Positions 45,092 to 53,779 of a DNA stretch of 64,000 nt are shown in pieces. The stretch's first letter is position 1. Each line of letters opens with the position of its first letter. The notes below the pieces were generated by a model, which worked only from the letters and a program-made list of their open reading frames with translations, was not told the origin of the DNA and did not search any database. A program made the translations under genes and the position numbers. Source of the stretch: Novosphingobium sp. FSW06-99 (GTDB lineage: Bacteria; Pseudomonadota; Alphaproteobacteria; Sphingomonadales; Sphingomonadaceae). Where the stretch lies: contig NZ_KQ954262.1 of the NCBI RefSeq assembly GCF_001519065.1, positions 1 to 64,000 on the forward strand. Reading direction: 5' to 3'.

Positions 45092-47542
45092 TCAGAACTT
45101 GGTGCCGACTTTCAGACCGAAATATTGCGGCTTGATCGGATAGGTGCGCGAATAATGCGCGGGGCTCGATCCGGCCGGGAACGTGTTTTCAAAGTCGGCC
45201 GGGGAGATCTGCGCGTTGTGCGACAGCGATCCGCGTTCATCAAAGGCGTTCTGGATGAACAACTGGAAGGTATAATTGCCCTTCTTGCCGCCCACCGAGA
45301 AATCCGCCGTGGTAAAGCCCGGGCTGTTGCCGAACACCGCATCATCGCCCACGCCGAGCAGGCTGGTCGAATTGCTCTGGGTGTTCATCGAACCCTGAAC
45401 AAACGCATCGACCGATCCGACCGGGAATTCATAGCGCGTGGTGGCCGACATCTTGAACCGTGGCTGCACCGGCAGGCGGGTTCCCGCAGGCGCATAGTTG
45501 CCTTTGCCGGGGTTGCCGAAATTGGTGGTGAGCGCCGCATCGTTATAGGCGCCCGTCGCGGTGATCGTCAGCCCTTTGGCAGGCCGCAGTTGCAGATCGC
45601 TTTCCACACCATAGACGCGCGCGCCACCGACATTCTGGATATTGGTGATGCCCGCGCCCGCCGCCTGTTCGGCATATTGCAGATCGTTCCACTTTTCATA
45701 ATAGGCTGCGCCGTTCCAGCGAAGCAGGTGATCGAACCAACTGGTTTTCCAACCCAGTTCGAAATTGTTCAGTTTGTCCGGCTTGTAGATCGTGCCGATC
45801 CCTGCGCCCTGATCGCGATTGTTGCCGCCCGGGCGAAACCCGGTCGAATAGGTCGCATAGACCATGTGGTCGGTATCGACTTGCCAGGTCAGGTTGACTT
45901 TGTGCGTCTCGCCCGAATCATGCGACCGCTTGTTGTTGAAATTGCACGAATCCAGCGTCGCCAGCGGGAACGTGCAGGTCGAATTGGGCGGCACGTAGAA
46001 GGGATACCCCGAGAACCCGACCAGCGTGTTGGTATAGATAAATCCGCGCAGGCCCGCCGTCAGCGTCAGGTGCGAGGTAATGTCATAGTTGCCCTGCGCA
46101 TAAGCGGCAAAGTCGCGATCGGTGATATAGGCGTTGGTCAGAAACAGATCATCGCCATAGACGTTCACGCCGTTGGCATAGCCGGTGAAATTGGCGGTCG
46201 CGGCGCCGGGAACGGCATAGTTGTTGACGTTGTGATTGGTCTGTTCCTGATAGAACAGGCCCGTCGTCAACCGCAGCGCGGATGATCCGGGAGAGTTCAA
46301 ACGCACTTCTTCGGTATGCTTGGTCAGTTTTTGCGAAGAGCTGAACTGCTGCGTCGGGTTGAGCTGGTTGCCGTTCGCGTCGGTGAACCGCGTGTACCCG
46401 GCATACCCACCCACGGTCGTCCCGTTATGCTGCGAATAGGCCACAGTGTAATAGCTGTAGTCCGCCGCCGTCAGGATCTTGCGCGCCATGAAACCGCCCG
46501 AATAGAGCAGATCCCAGTCCCCGACTTTGCCTTCGATCGTCAACCCAGCCTGCAGCCACTGGTCGATATCGTATTCGGGCGTAAAATCGTGCACCGTCAG
46601 ATCGCCATCGGCCGGATCGTAAAGGAACGTGCCGTTGCTATGCATGTGCTGGGCAATCACTTGCGGGCTGATCTTCCAGCCGTTTTCCAGCTCGATGTCC
46701 AGGGCCACGCGCCCGCCATACGTCGTGACGTCGTTGTAATGGTTCTTCACATAGGCGCTGTTGTTGGCGGTATAGGGCGCGCTTTGCAGATTGCCGTTGG
46801 CATCATCGTAATAGTTCGGATACGTCCGCGTCGCATAGGTGTTGTTGATATAGCCGCCTTCGTGGTCGTAGAACCCGACAATGCGCACGGCCACATCCTT
46901 GGCCAGCGGCAGGTTGATCATGCCTTCGACGGTGGCACCGGCATCGCCCTTGCCATATTTGTCGACGGTCACGTCGAAACTGCCCTCGACTTTGTCGAGC
47001 ACCGGCTTGTTGGTGATCATCCGCAACGTGCCCGACAGCGAACTGGCGCCGAACAGCGTGCCCTGCGGGCCAGACAGGGCCTCGACCCGCGCCATGTCAT
47101 AGACATGGATATCCAGCAGCGCGCCGATCGTGGTAACCGGGATTTCGTCGAGATAGACGCCGCTGGTCGGCAGCGCGCCAAATGCCAGACCGTCGCCGCC
47201 CGAGGTGATGCCCCGGAAAAACAACTGGCTCTGCCCCGGACCGAACGACTGGAACGACACGCTGGGCAATTGCTTGGCGTAATCGTCGAACGAGGTGACC
47301 TGATGCTGTTCCAGCGTGGCCGCGCCCAGCGCCTGGATGCTGATCGGCACGTGCTGGATGCTTTCCGACCGTTTTTGTGCGGTCACCACGATTTCGCCCG
47401 ACGTATTGGCCGTCGCGGCCTCGCCCGTGGCCGGACTGCTGTCGGCAGACTGCGCCATCGCCGATGTTGCCGCGAACGGCACCAGTGCGGCCCCTGCGAG
47501 CAACCATGCCGCCTTGCGTGCGGCCGAATATGTAGCCCCCAT
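45092..47542 (-). CDS. TonB-dependent receptor in the second hut cluster
   Basis: The 816-residue receptor has a signal peptide to about residue 30 (SAMAQSA), a TonB box-like GEIVVTAQKRSES, plug motifs (ARVEALSGPQGTLFGASSLSG split at residue 155) and a barrel ending in VGTKF. AGGAG precedes the ATG at 47542; the open frame to 47740 is not part of the protein. It is divergent from the hutH-like gene with a HutC-type site between them. It is therefore probably an uptake receptor for a histidine derivative such as a metal-histidine complex, hercynine or ergothioneine. Confidence 0.92.
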   Translation of the reverse strand: MGATYSAARKAAWLLAGAALVPFAATSAMAQSADSSPATGEAATANTSGEIVVTAQKRSESIQHVPISIQALGAATLEQHQVTSFDDYAKQLPSVSFQSFGPGQSQLFFRGITSGGDGLAFGALPTSGVYLDEIPVTTIGALLDIHVYDMARVEALSGPQGTLFGASSLSGTLRMITNKPVLDKVEGSFDVTVDKYGKGDAGATVEGMINLPLAKDVAVRIVGFYDHEGGYINNTYATRTYPNYYDDANGNLQSAPYTANNSAYVKNHYNDVTTYGGRVALDIELENGWKISPQVIAQHMHSNGTFLYDPADGDLTVHDFTPEYDIDQWLQAGLTIEGKVGDWDLLYSGGFMARKILTAADYSYYTVAYSQHNGTTVGGYAGYTRFTDANGNQLNPTQQFSSSQKLTKHTEEVRLNSPGSSALRLTTGLFYQEQTNHNVNNYAVPGAATANFTGYANGVNVYGDDLFLTNAYITDRDFAAYAQGNYDITSHLTLTAGLRGFIYTNTLVGFSGYPFYVPPNSTCTFPLATLDSCNFNNKRSHDSGETHKVNLTWQVDTDHMVYATYSTGFRPGGNNRDQGAGIGTIYKPDKLNNFELGWKTSWFDHLLRWNGAAYYEKWNDLQYAEQAAGAGITNIQNVGGARVYGVESDLQLRPAKGLTITATGAYNDAALTTNFGNPGKGNYAPAGTRLPVQPRFKMSATTRYEFPVGSVDAFVQGSMNTQSNSTSLLGVGDDAVFGNSPGFTTADFSVGGKKGNYTFQLFIQNAFDERGSLSHNAQISPADFENTFPAGSSPAHYSRTYPIKPQYFGLKVGTKF

Positions 47543-47674
47543 GTCCCGAAACTCCTGCTTCCTGGTTTTCCCTGCGACCCGGACGGATTGTCCGCTACCC
47601 CCGGATTTCCACACCATGTTGCGTAACTTGGCGCGGTTGCACAACATCCTTGCTATCAAGGGTGTTTTGTCAAT

Positions 47675-47686
47675 ATGACTAGACAT
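47675..47686. promoter_or_regulatory. candidate HutC operator between the receptor and the second hutH
   Basis: ATGACTAGACAT matches the hutI/hutF site at 10 of 12 bases. It lies 47 bp before the hutH-like ATG and 133 bp before the receptor ATG. Confidence 0.6.
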
Positions 47687-47733
47687 AAAAGGGTGGCGAC
47701 AAGATCGTTTGGCCCCGCCATGGAGGTTTTCCG

Positions 47734-49227
47734 GTGACACATTTGCCCCATTCGCTCGACCGACCGCTCGATGCCGCAGCCCTGGCGGCGGTCGCCGGGG
47801 GGGCGCAACTGACCCTGGGCGAATCCGCGCGGGCGCGAATTGCGGCAGCGCACGCGCTGGTGCGCGCCATCGTTGCGGGCGGCGTGCCCGCCTATGGCAT
47901 CAACACCGGGGTTGGCGCGCTGTTCGACCGCGCGGTCGAACCGGCGCTGCAACGGCGGCTGTCGCGCCAGTTGATCATGAGCCACGCCTGCGGTGTGGGG
48001 CCGCTGTTGCCCGCCCCCGAGGTCCGCGCGATCATCGCCGCACAGGCCAACAACCACGCTCACGGATATTCGGGGGTGCGGGTCGCGGTGGTCGAGGCGT
48101 TGCTGGCGCTGTTGCACCACGACATCGTGCCCGATGTGCCAGAAGGCGGATCGGTCGGCTATCTGACGCATATGGCGCATATCACGCTGGTGCTGATCGG
48201 CGAAGGCCATGCGCGGATTGGCGGTGAGCGCCTGACCGGGGCCGAGGCGCTGGCGCGCGCGGGGCTGAGCCCGCTGGTGCTGGAGGCCAAGGAAGGGCTG
48301 AGCCTGATCAATGGCGCGCCGTGCGCCACCGGGCTTGGCGCGGTCGCGCTCGCGCGCGCACGCCGCGCGGTGGCGGCGGCCGATGCGGTCGCGTCGCTCA
48401 GTTTCGAGGCGCTGGGCGGCAATCCCGCGGCGTTTGACCCCGCGCTGATGGCGCTGCACCGGTCGACCGGGATCGCCGCCTCCACTGCGGCGCTCAATGG
48501 CTGGCTGGCGGGCAGCGCGCACCTTGCGGCACCGGGGCGGTTGCAGGACCCGCTGTCGCTGCGCGCAATCCCGCATGTGCATGGCGCGGTGCGCGATGCG
48601 CTGGCGCATGTCGGTGCGATCATCGACACCGAGCTGGCCTCGGTCACCGACAATCCGGTCGTGCTCGGCACGCCCGACGCGCCACGTGCCGGGTCCGAGG
48701 CGCATGCCGTGGCGGCGGGTCTGGCGATGGCGCTCGATTCGCTGGGCGTGGCAGTGGCGCATCTGGGCATGATTGCCGAACGGCGGCTGGACCGGCTGGT
48801 CAATCCGCTGGTCAGTGGCCTGCCGCCGTTTCTGGCCGATCAGGCCGGGGTGTCGAGCGGGTTCATGATCGCGCAGTACAGCGCCGCTGCGCTGGTCGGC
48901 GAAAACCGTCGCCTGGCTGCGCCGGCCAGCCTCGATGGCGGGATCACTTCGGGCTTGCAAGAGGATTACCTGTCGCACCCCACCGCCGCCGCGCGCAAGG
49001 CGCTGACGATCGTCGCCAATGTCGAGGCAATCCTGGGCATCGAACTGGCCGCCGCCGCGCAAGCGCACGATGCCGCGGTGCCCCCCGCCGCGCGTGCGCC
49101 CGCCACCGCCCGGTTGCACGCCCACGTCCGTGCGCAGATCCCCGCCTATGCCGACGATCGCGCGATGCAGGGCGTGATGGAAAGCGGCGCAGACCTGGTG
49201 CGCGCGGGCCTGTCCCGAGATCAGTGA
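47734..49227 (+). CDS. HutH-family lyase lacking the MIO cofactor triplet
   Basis: The 497-residue protein aligns along its length with histidine ammonia-lyase and keeps the substrate pocket: Y54 (YGINTG), H84 (MSHACG), N193 (LINGAP), Q271 and R277 (QDPLSLR), and E410 (LQEDYLSH). Yet the MIO region reads GSVG-YL (residues 139-144): the Ala-Ser-Gly triplet is absent, and the catalytic tyrosine corresponding to Y280 is L274. A histidine-like compound may still bind, but ordinary ammonia elimination is unlikely. Ergothionase, a HAL-fold enzyme that eliminates trimethylamine without MIO, is a precedent; hercynine is another candidate substrate. It is probably HutC-regulated. A pseudoenzyme is the main alternative. 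Confidence 0.85.
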   Translation: MTHLPHSLDRPLDAAALAAVAGGAQLTLGESARARIAAAHALVRAIVAGGVPAYGINTGVGALFDRAVEPALQRRLSRQLIMSHACGVGPLLPAPEVRAIIAAQANNHAHGYSGVRVAVVEALLALLHHDIVPDVPEGGSVGYLTHMAHITLVLIGEGHARIGGERLTGAEALARAGLSPLVLEAKEGLSLINGAPCATGLGAVALARARRAVAAADAVASLSFEALGGNPAAFDPALMALHRSTGIAASTAALNGWLAGSAHLAAPGRLQDPLSLRAIPHVHGAVRDALAHVGAIIDTELASVTDNPVVLGTPDAPRAGSEAHAVAAGLAMALDSLGVAVAHLGMIAERRLDRLVNPLVSGLPPFLADQAGVSSGFMIAQYSAAALVGENRRLAAPASLDGGITSGLQEDYLSHPTAAARKALTIVANVEAILGIELAAAAQAHDAAVPPAARAPATARLHAHVRAQIPAYADDRAMQGVMESGADLVRAGLSRDQ

Positions 49228-49979
49228 GCGAGAAACGCGCGGAACGCGGGCGAGGCCCCGGCGCCGAACATCGCGTCGGGCGGGCCCATCGATTCGATCA
49301 CCCCATCGCGCACATGCACCACCCGGCTCGACACATCGCGAGCAAACGCCATTTCGTGCGTGACGATCAGCATCGTGCGCCCTTCGGCGGCAAGCGCGCG
49401 CATCAGGTCGAGCACTTCGCGCACGCGTTCGGGATCGAGCGCAGAGGTCGGCTCGTCAAACAGCATCAGATCGGGATCGGTCGCCAGCGCCCGGGCAATC
49501 GCCACACGCTGTTGCTGCCCGCCAGACAACTGGCGCGGCCAATGCTGGGCAAACCCAGTCATGCCGACTTTGTCGAGCAGGCCATGCGCGCGCTCGATCG
49601 CTTCGCCGCGCGGCTGGCCATGCACGTGCACCGGGGCGGCGATCACGTTGTCGAGCACGCTCATGTGCGACCACAAGTTGAAATTCTGGAACACCATCGC
49701 GGTTTTAGCGCGCAAGGCGTTGAGCGCGCGCGGATCGGCGATCCGGGGCCGCCCCTTGCGATCATGATCCAGCGGCGCGGTGGTTCCGGCAATCTCGATA
49801 CGGCCCGCATCGGGCAATTCGAGCAAGTTGAGACAGCGCAGGAACGTGCTCTTGCCCGATCCGCTACCGCCCAGGATCGACACCACATCGCCCGCCTGCG
49901 CATCCAGATCGATCCCGCGCAGGACCGCCCGCCCGCCAAAGCTTTTGGTAATGCCGCGCGCGCGCAACACTTCGGTCAT
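49221..49979 (-). CDS. polar amino-acid ABC transporter ATPase
   Basis: The 252-residue ATPase of the HisP/GlnQ type has Walker A GGSGSGKST (38-46), the ABC signature LSGGQQQRVAIARAL (about 150), Walker B LMLFDEPTSALDP and the switch histidine in VTHEM. It is the last gene in hutD-binding protein-permease-permease-ATPase, all overlapping by ATGA. Its stop overlaps the convergent hutH-like stop by 7 bp. Confidence 0.95.
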   Translation of the reverse strand: MTEVLRARGITKSFGGRAVLRGIDLDAQAGDVVSILGGSGSGKSTFLRCLNLLELPDAGRIEIAGTTAPLDHDRKGRPRIADPRALNALRAKTAMVFQNFNLWSHMSVLDNVIAAPVHVHGQPRGEAIERAHGLLDKVGMTGFAQHWPRQLSGGQQQRVAIARALATDPDLMLFDEPTSALDPERVREVLDLMRALAAEGRTMLIVTHEMAFARDVSSRVVHVRDGVIESMGPPDAMFGAGASPAFRAFLAH

Positions 49980-50659
49980 CGGCCCGTGCCCCTTTCCAGA
50001 TTGCGTTCGATGCGCCGCAACAGCGCGGTCAGGCCTGCCGTCAGCCCCAGATAGACCGCCGCCGCCAGGCAGAACACTTCGAGCGTACGATAGGAATGCG
50101 CGATCAGGGTCTGCGCCACGCCGGTCACATCGAGCACGGTGATCGTGCTGGCGAGCGAGGTCGACTTGATCAACATGACCAGTTCGTTGCCATAGGCGGG
50201 CAGCGCCAGACGCAGCATCTGCGGCGCGATGACTCGGCGCACGCGGGTCCAGCGCGACATGCCGCAGGCCTGTGCCGCCTCGACCTGTCCCGGCGGGATC
50301 GCCTGCCACGCGGCGCGCAAGACTTCGGCGATATAGGCCGAACAGCAACAGGTCATCGCCGCAAACGCGCAGAACAGCGGATCACGAAACAGCGGCCACA
50401 GCAGGCCGTGGCGGATCGGGCCGACGGCGGCGAGGCCATAATAGACCATGAACATCTGCAACAGCAGCGGCGTGCCGCGAAACACGAAAATCCATACTTG
50501 CGCCAGCGGACGCCCCACTCGCGTCGCCTGTGCCGCGACCAGCGCGACCGCAACCGCACTGGCGCCCAGCGCGCTCGTCAGCGCCAGCACCACCGTGACC
50601 GGCAGCGCCCGCACGATGGCCAGCCCGGTCACGGTCAGAAAGGCGATTTCTTCGTTCAT
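49976..50659 (-). CDS. ABC transporter permease, HisM type
   Basis: The 227-residue inner-membrane permease has the EAA loop (PPGQVEAAQACGMSRWTRVRRVIAPQ, residues about 140-165) of the polar amino-acid family and about five transmembrane helices. It is the partner of the permease at 50656. Confidence 0.93.
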   Translation of the reverse strand: MNEEIAFLTVTGLAIVRALPVTVVLALTSALGASAVAVALVAAQATRVGRPLAQVWIFVFRGTPLLLQMFMVYYGLAAVGPIRHGLLWPLFRDPLFCAFAAMTCCCSAYIAEVLRAAWQAIPPGQVEAAQACGMSRWTRVRRVIAPQMLRLALPAYGNELVMLIKSTSLASTITVLDVTGVAQTLIAHSYRTLEVFCLAAAVYLGLTAGLTALLRRIERNLERGTGR

Positions 50660-51381
50660 CGCCCCCCTGCCCAGCGTTGCCCACGTGTTTCGACCAGGCG
50701 AAACAGTGCCGAACTGGCGCTGGTGAGCACCAGATAGAGCACCATCGCCGCCGCAAAAAACAGGAACGGCCGCCGCGTCGATCCCGCCGCGACCAGGCTG
50801 ACCCGCATCAGTTCGGCCAGGCCGGTGATCGACACCAGCGCCGAATCCTTCAGATTGAATTGCCAGATATTGCCCAACGGCGGCAGCACGCGATGCAGCA
50901 CCTGGGGCGCGATGATCCGGCGCAGCCGCGTGAACGGCCCCATCCCTGCCGCGATTGCCGCCTCGATCTGGCCCGGCGGCACCGCCAGCAACCCGCCACG
51001 AAACACTTCGGCCTGATAGGCCGCCGAAACCAGCCCGATCGCCAGACACCCGGTCAGAAACGCGGGCGGCGATCCGGGCGCGGGCGACCCCATCAGCGCG
51101 GCGACCGACGCCAGCAACCCCGGTGCGCCGAAATAGAGCAACAGCACCACCAGCAATTCGGGCACCCCGCGCAAGATCAGGCCATAAGTCGCCGCCGCCC
51201 GTGCCAGCCAGCGCCGCCGCGACATCAGCGCCGCCGTCAGCGCCGCGCCCAGCACCGTGCCGATTGCCATGGCCGCCGCCGCCACCGCCAGCGTCAGCAT
51301 GGCGGCGGCCAGCAGCGCCGGGCCCCAGCCGTCGGGCCCGCCACCCAGCAAGACCAGCGGCGAAAGATCCGCGTCCATCAT
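50656..51381 (-). CDS. ABC transporter permease, HisQ type
   Basis: The 241-residue permease has about five transmembrane helices and the EAA loop PPGQIEAAIAAGMGPFTRLRRI (near residue 150). Its start at 51381 overlaps the binding-protein stop as ATGA. With the HisM-type gene it forms the membrane heterodimer. Confidence 0.92.
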   Translation of the reverse strand: MMDADLSPLVLLGGGPDGWGPALLAAAMLTLAVAAAAMAIGTVLGAALTAALMSRRRWLARAAATYGLILRGVPELLVVLLLYFGAPGLLASVAALMGSPAPGSPPAFLTGCLAIGLVSAAYQAEVFRGGLLAVPPGQIEAAIAAGMGPFTRLRRIIAPQVLHRVLPPLGNIWQFNLKDSALVSITGLAELMRVSLVAAGSTRRPFLFFAAAMVLYLVLTSASSALFRLVETRGQRWAGGR

Positions 51382-52214
51382 TGCGGCGAGGCGTCCATAC
51401 GGAACCATTGGAGATAGAGCCGATGGACCGTGCCGTCGGCCCGGCTGGCCCCGATTGCCCGATCGAAATCGGCGCGCAGCGCGGTGTCGCCTTTGCGGAA
51501 GGCCAGTGCCTCGCCACGCCCCAGCGAGCCGCCGACCAGCCGTGGCCCGACCATCACCAGCGCCGTGCCATCGCGCGTGGCGAGCAACGGGCGGATATAG
51601 GATTCGTCTTCAAGCGTTGCGTCGATCCGCCCGTTGAGCAAGTCGAGATCGCGTTCGCCCATCGTGCGGTAATAGCGCACGGTAACGCCCGGCCCGATTG
51701 TCTGGGTCAGGAACGCGTCGAACGCGCCCGACAATTCCACCCCAACCACTTTGCCCGCCAGCGCCTTGCGCAACCGGTCGGTGATATCTTCGCGCAGTGG
51801 ATCGGGCCGATCGACATCGAGCGTGGCGCCGGTGTCGGCCAGTCGCGACAACGCACTGCCGCGCAAGGTGGCGATCACCCCGGTGGTCATCGCATAGGGC
51901 CGCCCGAACGCCAGCACCGCGGCGCGGTCGGGGGTGATCTGCACGGCATCGGCGATCAGGTCGATCTTGCCGGTCTGCAAGGCGCCGATCATCCCGTCCC
52001 AATCCATCGCCACCATGCGGCAAGGCCGGTGCAGCCGCGCGCACAGATCGCGCAAGTAATCGGGCTCAAACCCTGCCAGCGTGCCATCGGCGCGGGTGAA
52101 ATTCCACGGCGGGTAGGCGCCCTCGGTGCCGATCACCAGATCATCGCCACTGCGCGCCGCGCCATGGCAGGCCCCGGCCAGCAGCGCCAGCGCCAGCACG
52201 CCCGCGCGGATCAT
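51378..52214 (-). CDS. periplasmic amino-acid-binding protein of the ABC transporter
   Basis: The 278-residue solute-binding protein (SBP_bac_3 family) has a signal peptide with a possible lipobox before C16 (LAGAC) and the family hallmarks AYPPWNFTRADG (33-44), WDGMIGALQTGKIDLIADAV (about 72) and ITPDRAAVLAFGRPY. Its neighbours suggest histidine or a histidine derivative as ligand. The ATG overlaps the hutD stop as ATGA. Confidence 0.92.
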   Translation of the reverse strand: MIRAGVLALALLAGACHGAARSGDDLVIGTEGAYPPWNFTRADGTLAGFEPDYLRDLCARLHRPCRMVAMDWDGMIGALQTGKIDLIADAVQITPDRAAVLAFGRPYAMTTGVIATLRGSALSRLADTGATLDVDRPDPLREDITDRLRKALAGKVVGVELSGAFDAFLTQTIGPGVTVRYYRTMGERDLDLLNGRIDATLEDESYIRPLLATRDGTALVMVGPRLVGGSLGRGEALAFRKGDTALRADFDRAIGASRADGTVHRLYLQWFRMDASPQ

Positions 52215-52726
52215 CGCACCACCAGCGCGCGCCCGACCAGCCGCACTGCGCCGGTGGGAAACAACGTATCATGCGGGGCGAGCGCCAGCCCGTCGATGCT
52301 GACCGCGTCGCAGGCAAACACCGCGCGCGCATCGGGCAGCACGCCGCCGTCGCTGCGTTCCAACCGCAAGGGTGGCGCGCCGGGCGGCACCATCAGATTG
52401 AGCGCCAGCGCCGGTCCGCTGCGCGGGGTCGCGTGCACCGCCACATCGCCCGAAAACGTGATCGGCGCCGAGATCGCATCCAGCATGGCGGGAAAACACG
52501 GTGCCGTGCCGACCAGATCGACGCGGCCCGTCACCAGCGCAAAATGCCGCAAGACCCCCGGCAGAAGCGAAAACGGCCCCTCACCCGCAATCGTCGCCAG
52601 GCTCAGGCGAAACAGCGGGCCATCGGCGATCACCCGCGTGACCCCGCCGCCATTGACCCACGGCGCCGCGACAAGCGCAGCGGCGCGCACGACGCTGTCC
52701 CCTGTCCCCGCCTGCTGTGCCACCAC
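52211..52726 (-). CDS. hutD: HutD family protein
   Basis: The 171-residue cupin-like protein carries the HutD signature WVNGGGVTRVIA near residue 23. HutD accompanies hut genes widely and is thought to tune hut expression by sensing N-formylglutamate; its exact function is unsettled. It starts with GTG at 52726, preceded by AAAGGCGGA. Here it leads the transporter operon rather than the catabolic one, 58 bp downstream of a HutC-type site. Confidence 0.9.
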   Translation of the reverse strand: MVAQQAGTGDSVVRAAALVAAPWVNGGGVTRVIADGPLFRLSLATIAGEGPFSLLPGVLRHFALVTGRVDLVGTAPCFPAMLDAISAPITFSGDVAVHATPRSGPALALNLMVPPGAPPLRLERSDGGVLPDARAVFACDAVSIDGLALAPHDTLFPTGAVRLVGRALVVR

Positions 52727-52783
52727 GCGCGTTCCGCCTTTGCCCGTCTACCAAGGCGCAAAATCTGCCACGCACGGGCGATT

Positions 52784-52795
52784 ATGTATAGACAT
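52784..52795. promoter_or_regulatory. candidate HutC operator upstream of hutD and the ABC operon
   Basis: ATGTATAGACAT is identical to the site between hutI and hutF and lies 58 bp upstream of the hutD start. A GC-rich genome makes such an exact AT-rich 12-mer match unlikely by chance. Confidence 0.75.
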
Positions 52796-52827
52796 TTTTC
52801 AGAGGCCGCCAAAAAGGGTGCGACCGA

Positions 52828-53715
52828 TCAGCGGACGGGCGGCGCAATCTCGTCAAGCCATTCGATCAGCGCCTGGGTCAGCGCGATGCGCTTGTCGGAA
52901 AACGGGTGATCGGTGTTCCACAGCGCACCGATCAAATGGGTATTTCCCGCTTTGTGCGCCGCCAACAGATAGGCCAGATTGCCCACACCGTTGCCACGCG
53001 CGGCGCCATAGACCGCCAGCGGCCGATTGCCATAGGCGGCGATGCGCGCTTCGAGCGAAAAGCGTTCGGCCTTGGCGATCATTTCGGCGGACAATGCCGC
53101 CTCGCTGGTGCCGGTCAGCGGCGGCAGGTCGCCAACGGCTTCCTCGTGCCAGGCCTTGCGCCCCTCGGGCGTCGCCAGCCCATGCGCTTCGCGCCCGATA
53201 TCCCAGGCATCGATCAAGAACAGCCCGATCACTGCCGGATCGTCGGCGGCGGCATCGGCGGCCATGAAGCCCCCCATGCTGTGCCCAGCCACCGCGATGT
53301 GCGCCGGATCGACCCGGAATTTCGCCGCGACCGCAGGCGTGCGCAGGAACGCCAGCGCGGCATGCGCATCCTCGGCCGCCGACGACAGCGAGAACGTGCC
53401 GGGGCTGGCCCACGAACCGCGATAATGCAGCGTCAGCACGTTCCACCCGTCGCGCCGCGCCGCCTGGGCCAGATCGAGATTCTGCTCGTTGCCCGGAAAC
53501 CCGTGCAGCAACAGCAAAGTCGGATGCGGACCGGCGCCCGAGGCCAGCAGCATCACCGCATTCATCGCGCCATCCTTGACCGGCAGGACAAAGGCAACTT
53601 GCGCCGCCGGATGCGCCGCATCGACCGGGGGATCGGCGATCACCGCCGAAGTCTGGGCCAGGGCAGGCACGCTGGTGAACAGGGCAAGCGCGATAATCAG
53701 GGCAATCCGGCGCAT
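52828..53715 (-). CDS. secreted alpha/beta hydrolase
   Basis: The 295-residue protein has a signal peptide (to about SVPALAQ, residue 21) and an alpha/beta hydrolase fold with LLLHGFPGNEQN (oxyanion region, about 72), nucleophile GHSMGG (about 146), and a late aspartate/histidine in NTDHPFSDKR. It is probably an esterase or peptidase-like hydrolase in the periplasm. It ends 102 nt before the hutD start on the same strand, with the HutC site between, so it is probably a separate transcript. The substrate is unknown. Confidence 0.85.
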   Translation of the reverse strand: MRRIALIIALALFTSVPALAQTSAVIADPPVDAAHPAAQVAFVLPVKDGAMNAVMLLASGAGPHPTLLLLHGFPGNEQNLDLAQAARRDGWNVLTLHYRGSWASPGTFSLSSAAEDAHAALAFLRTPAVAAKFRVDPAHIAVAGHSMGGFMAADAAADDPAVIGLFLIDAWDIGREAHGLATPEGRKAWHEEAVGDLPPLTGTSEAALSAEMIAKAERFSLEARIAAYGNRPLAVYGAARGNGVGNLAYLLAAHKAGNTHLIGALWNTDHPFSDKRIALTQALIEWLDEIAPPVR

Positions 53716-53779
53716 GGCGATCCTTTCGCAGATGCCGCAACTATAGCAATGCGCCCCGGCGCGGCCAGCGAATTTGGCC

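Noticed and set aside
47734..49227. Calling this gene simply a second histidine ammonia-lyase
   Set aside because: The Ala-Ser-Gly that forms MIO is missing and the Y280 position is Leu, so the standard reaction should not be assumed.
50955..53267. Plus-strand open frame opposite the ABC transporter and hutD genes
   Set aside because: Low-complexity Pro/Arg composition and antisense to a coherent ATGA-linked operon.
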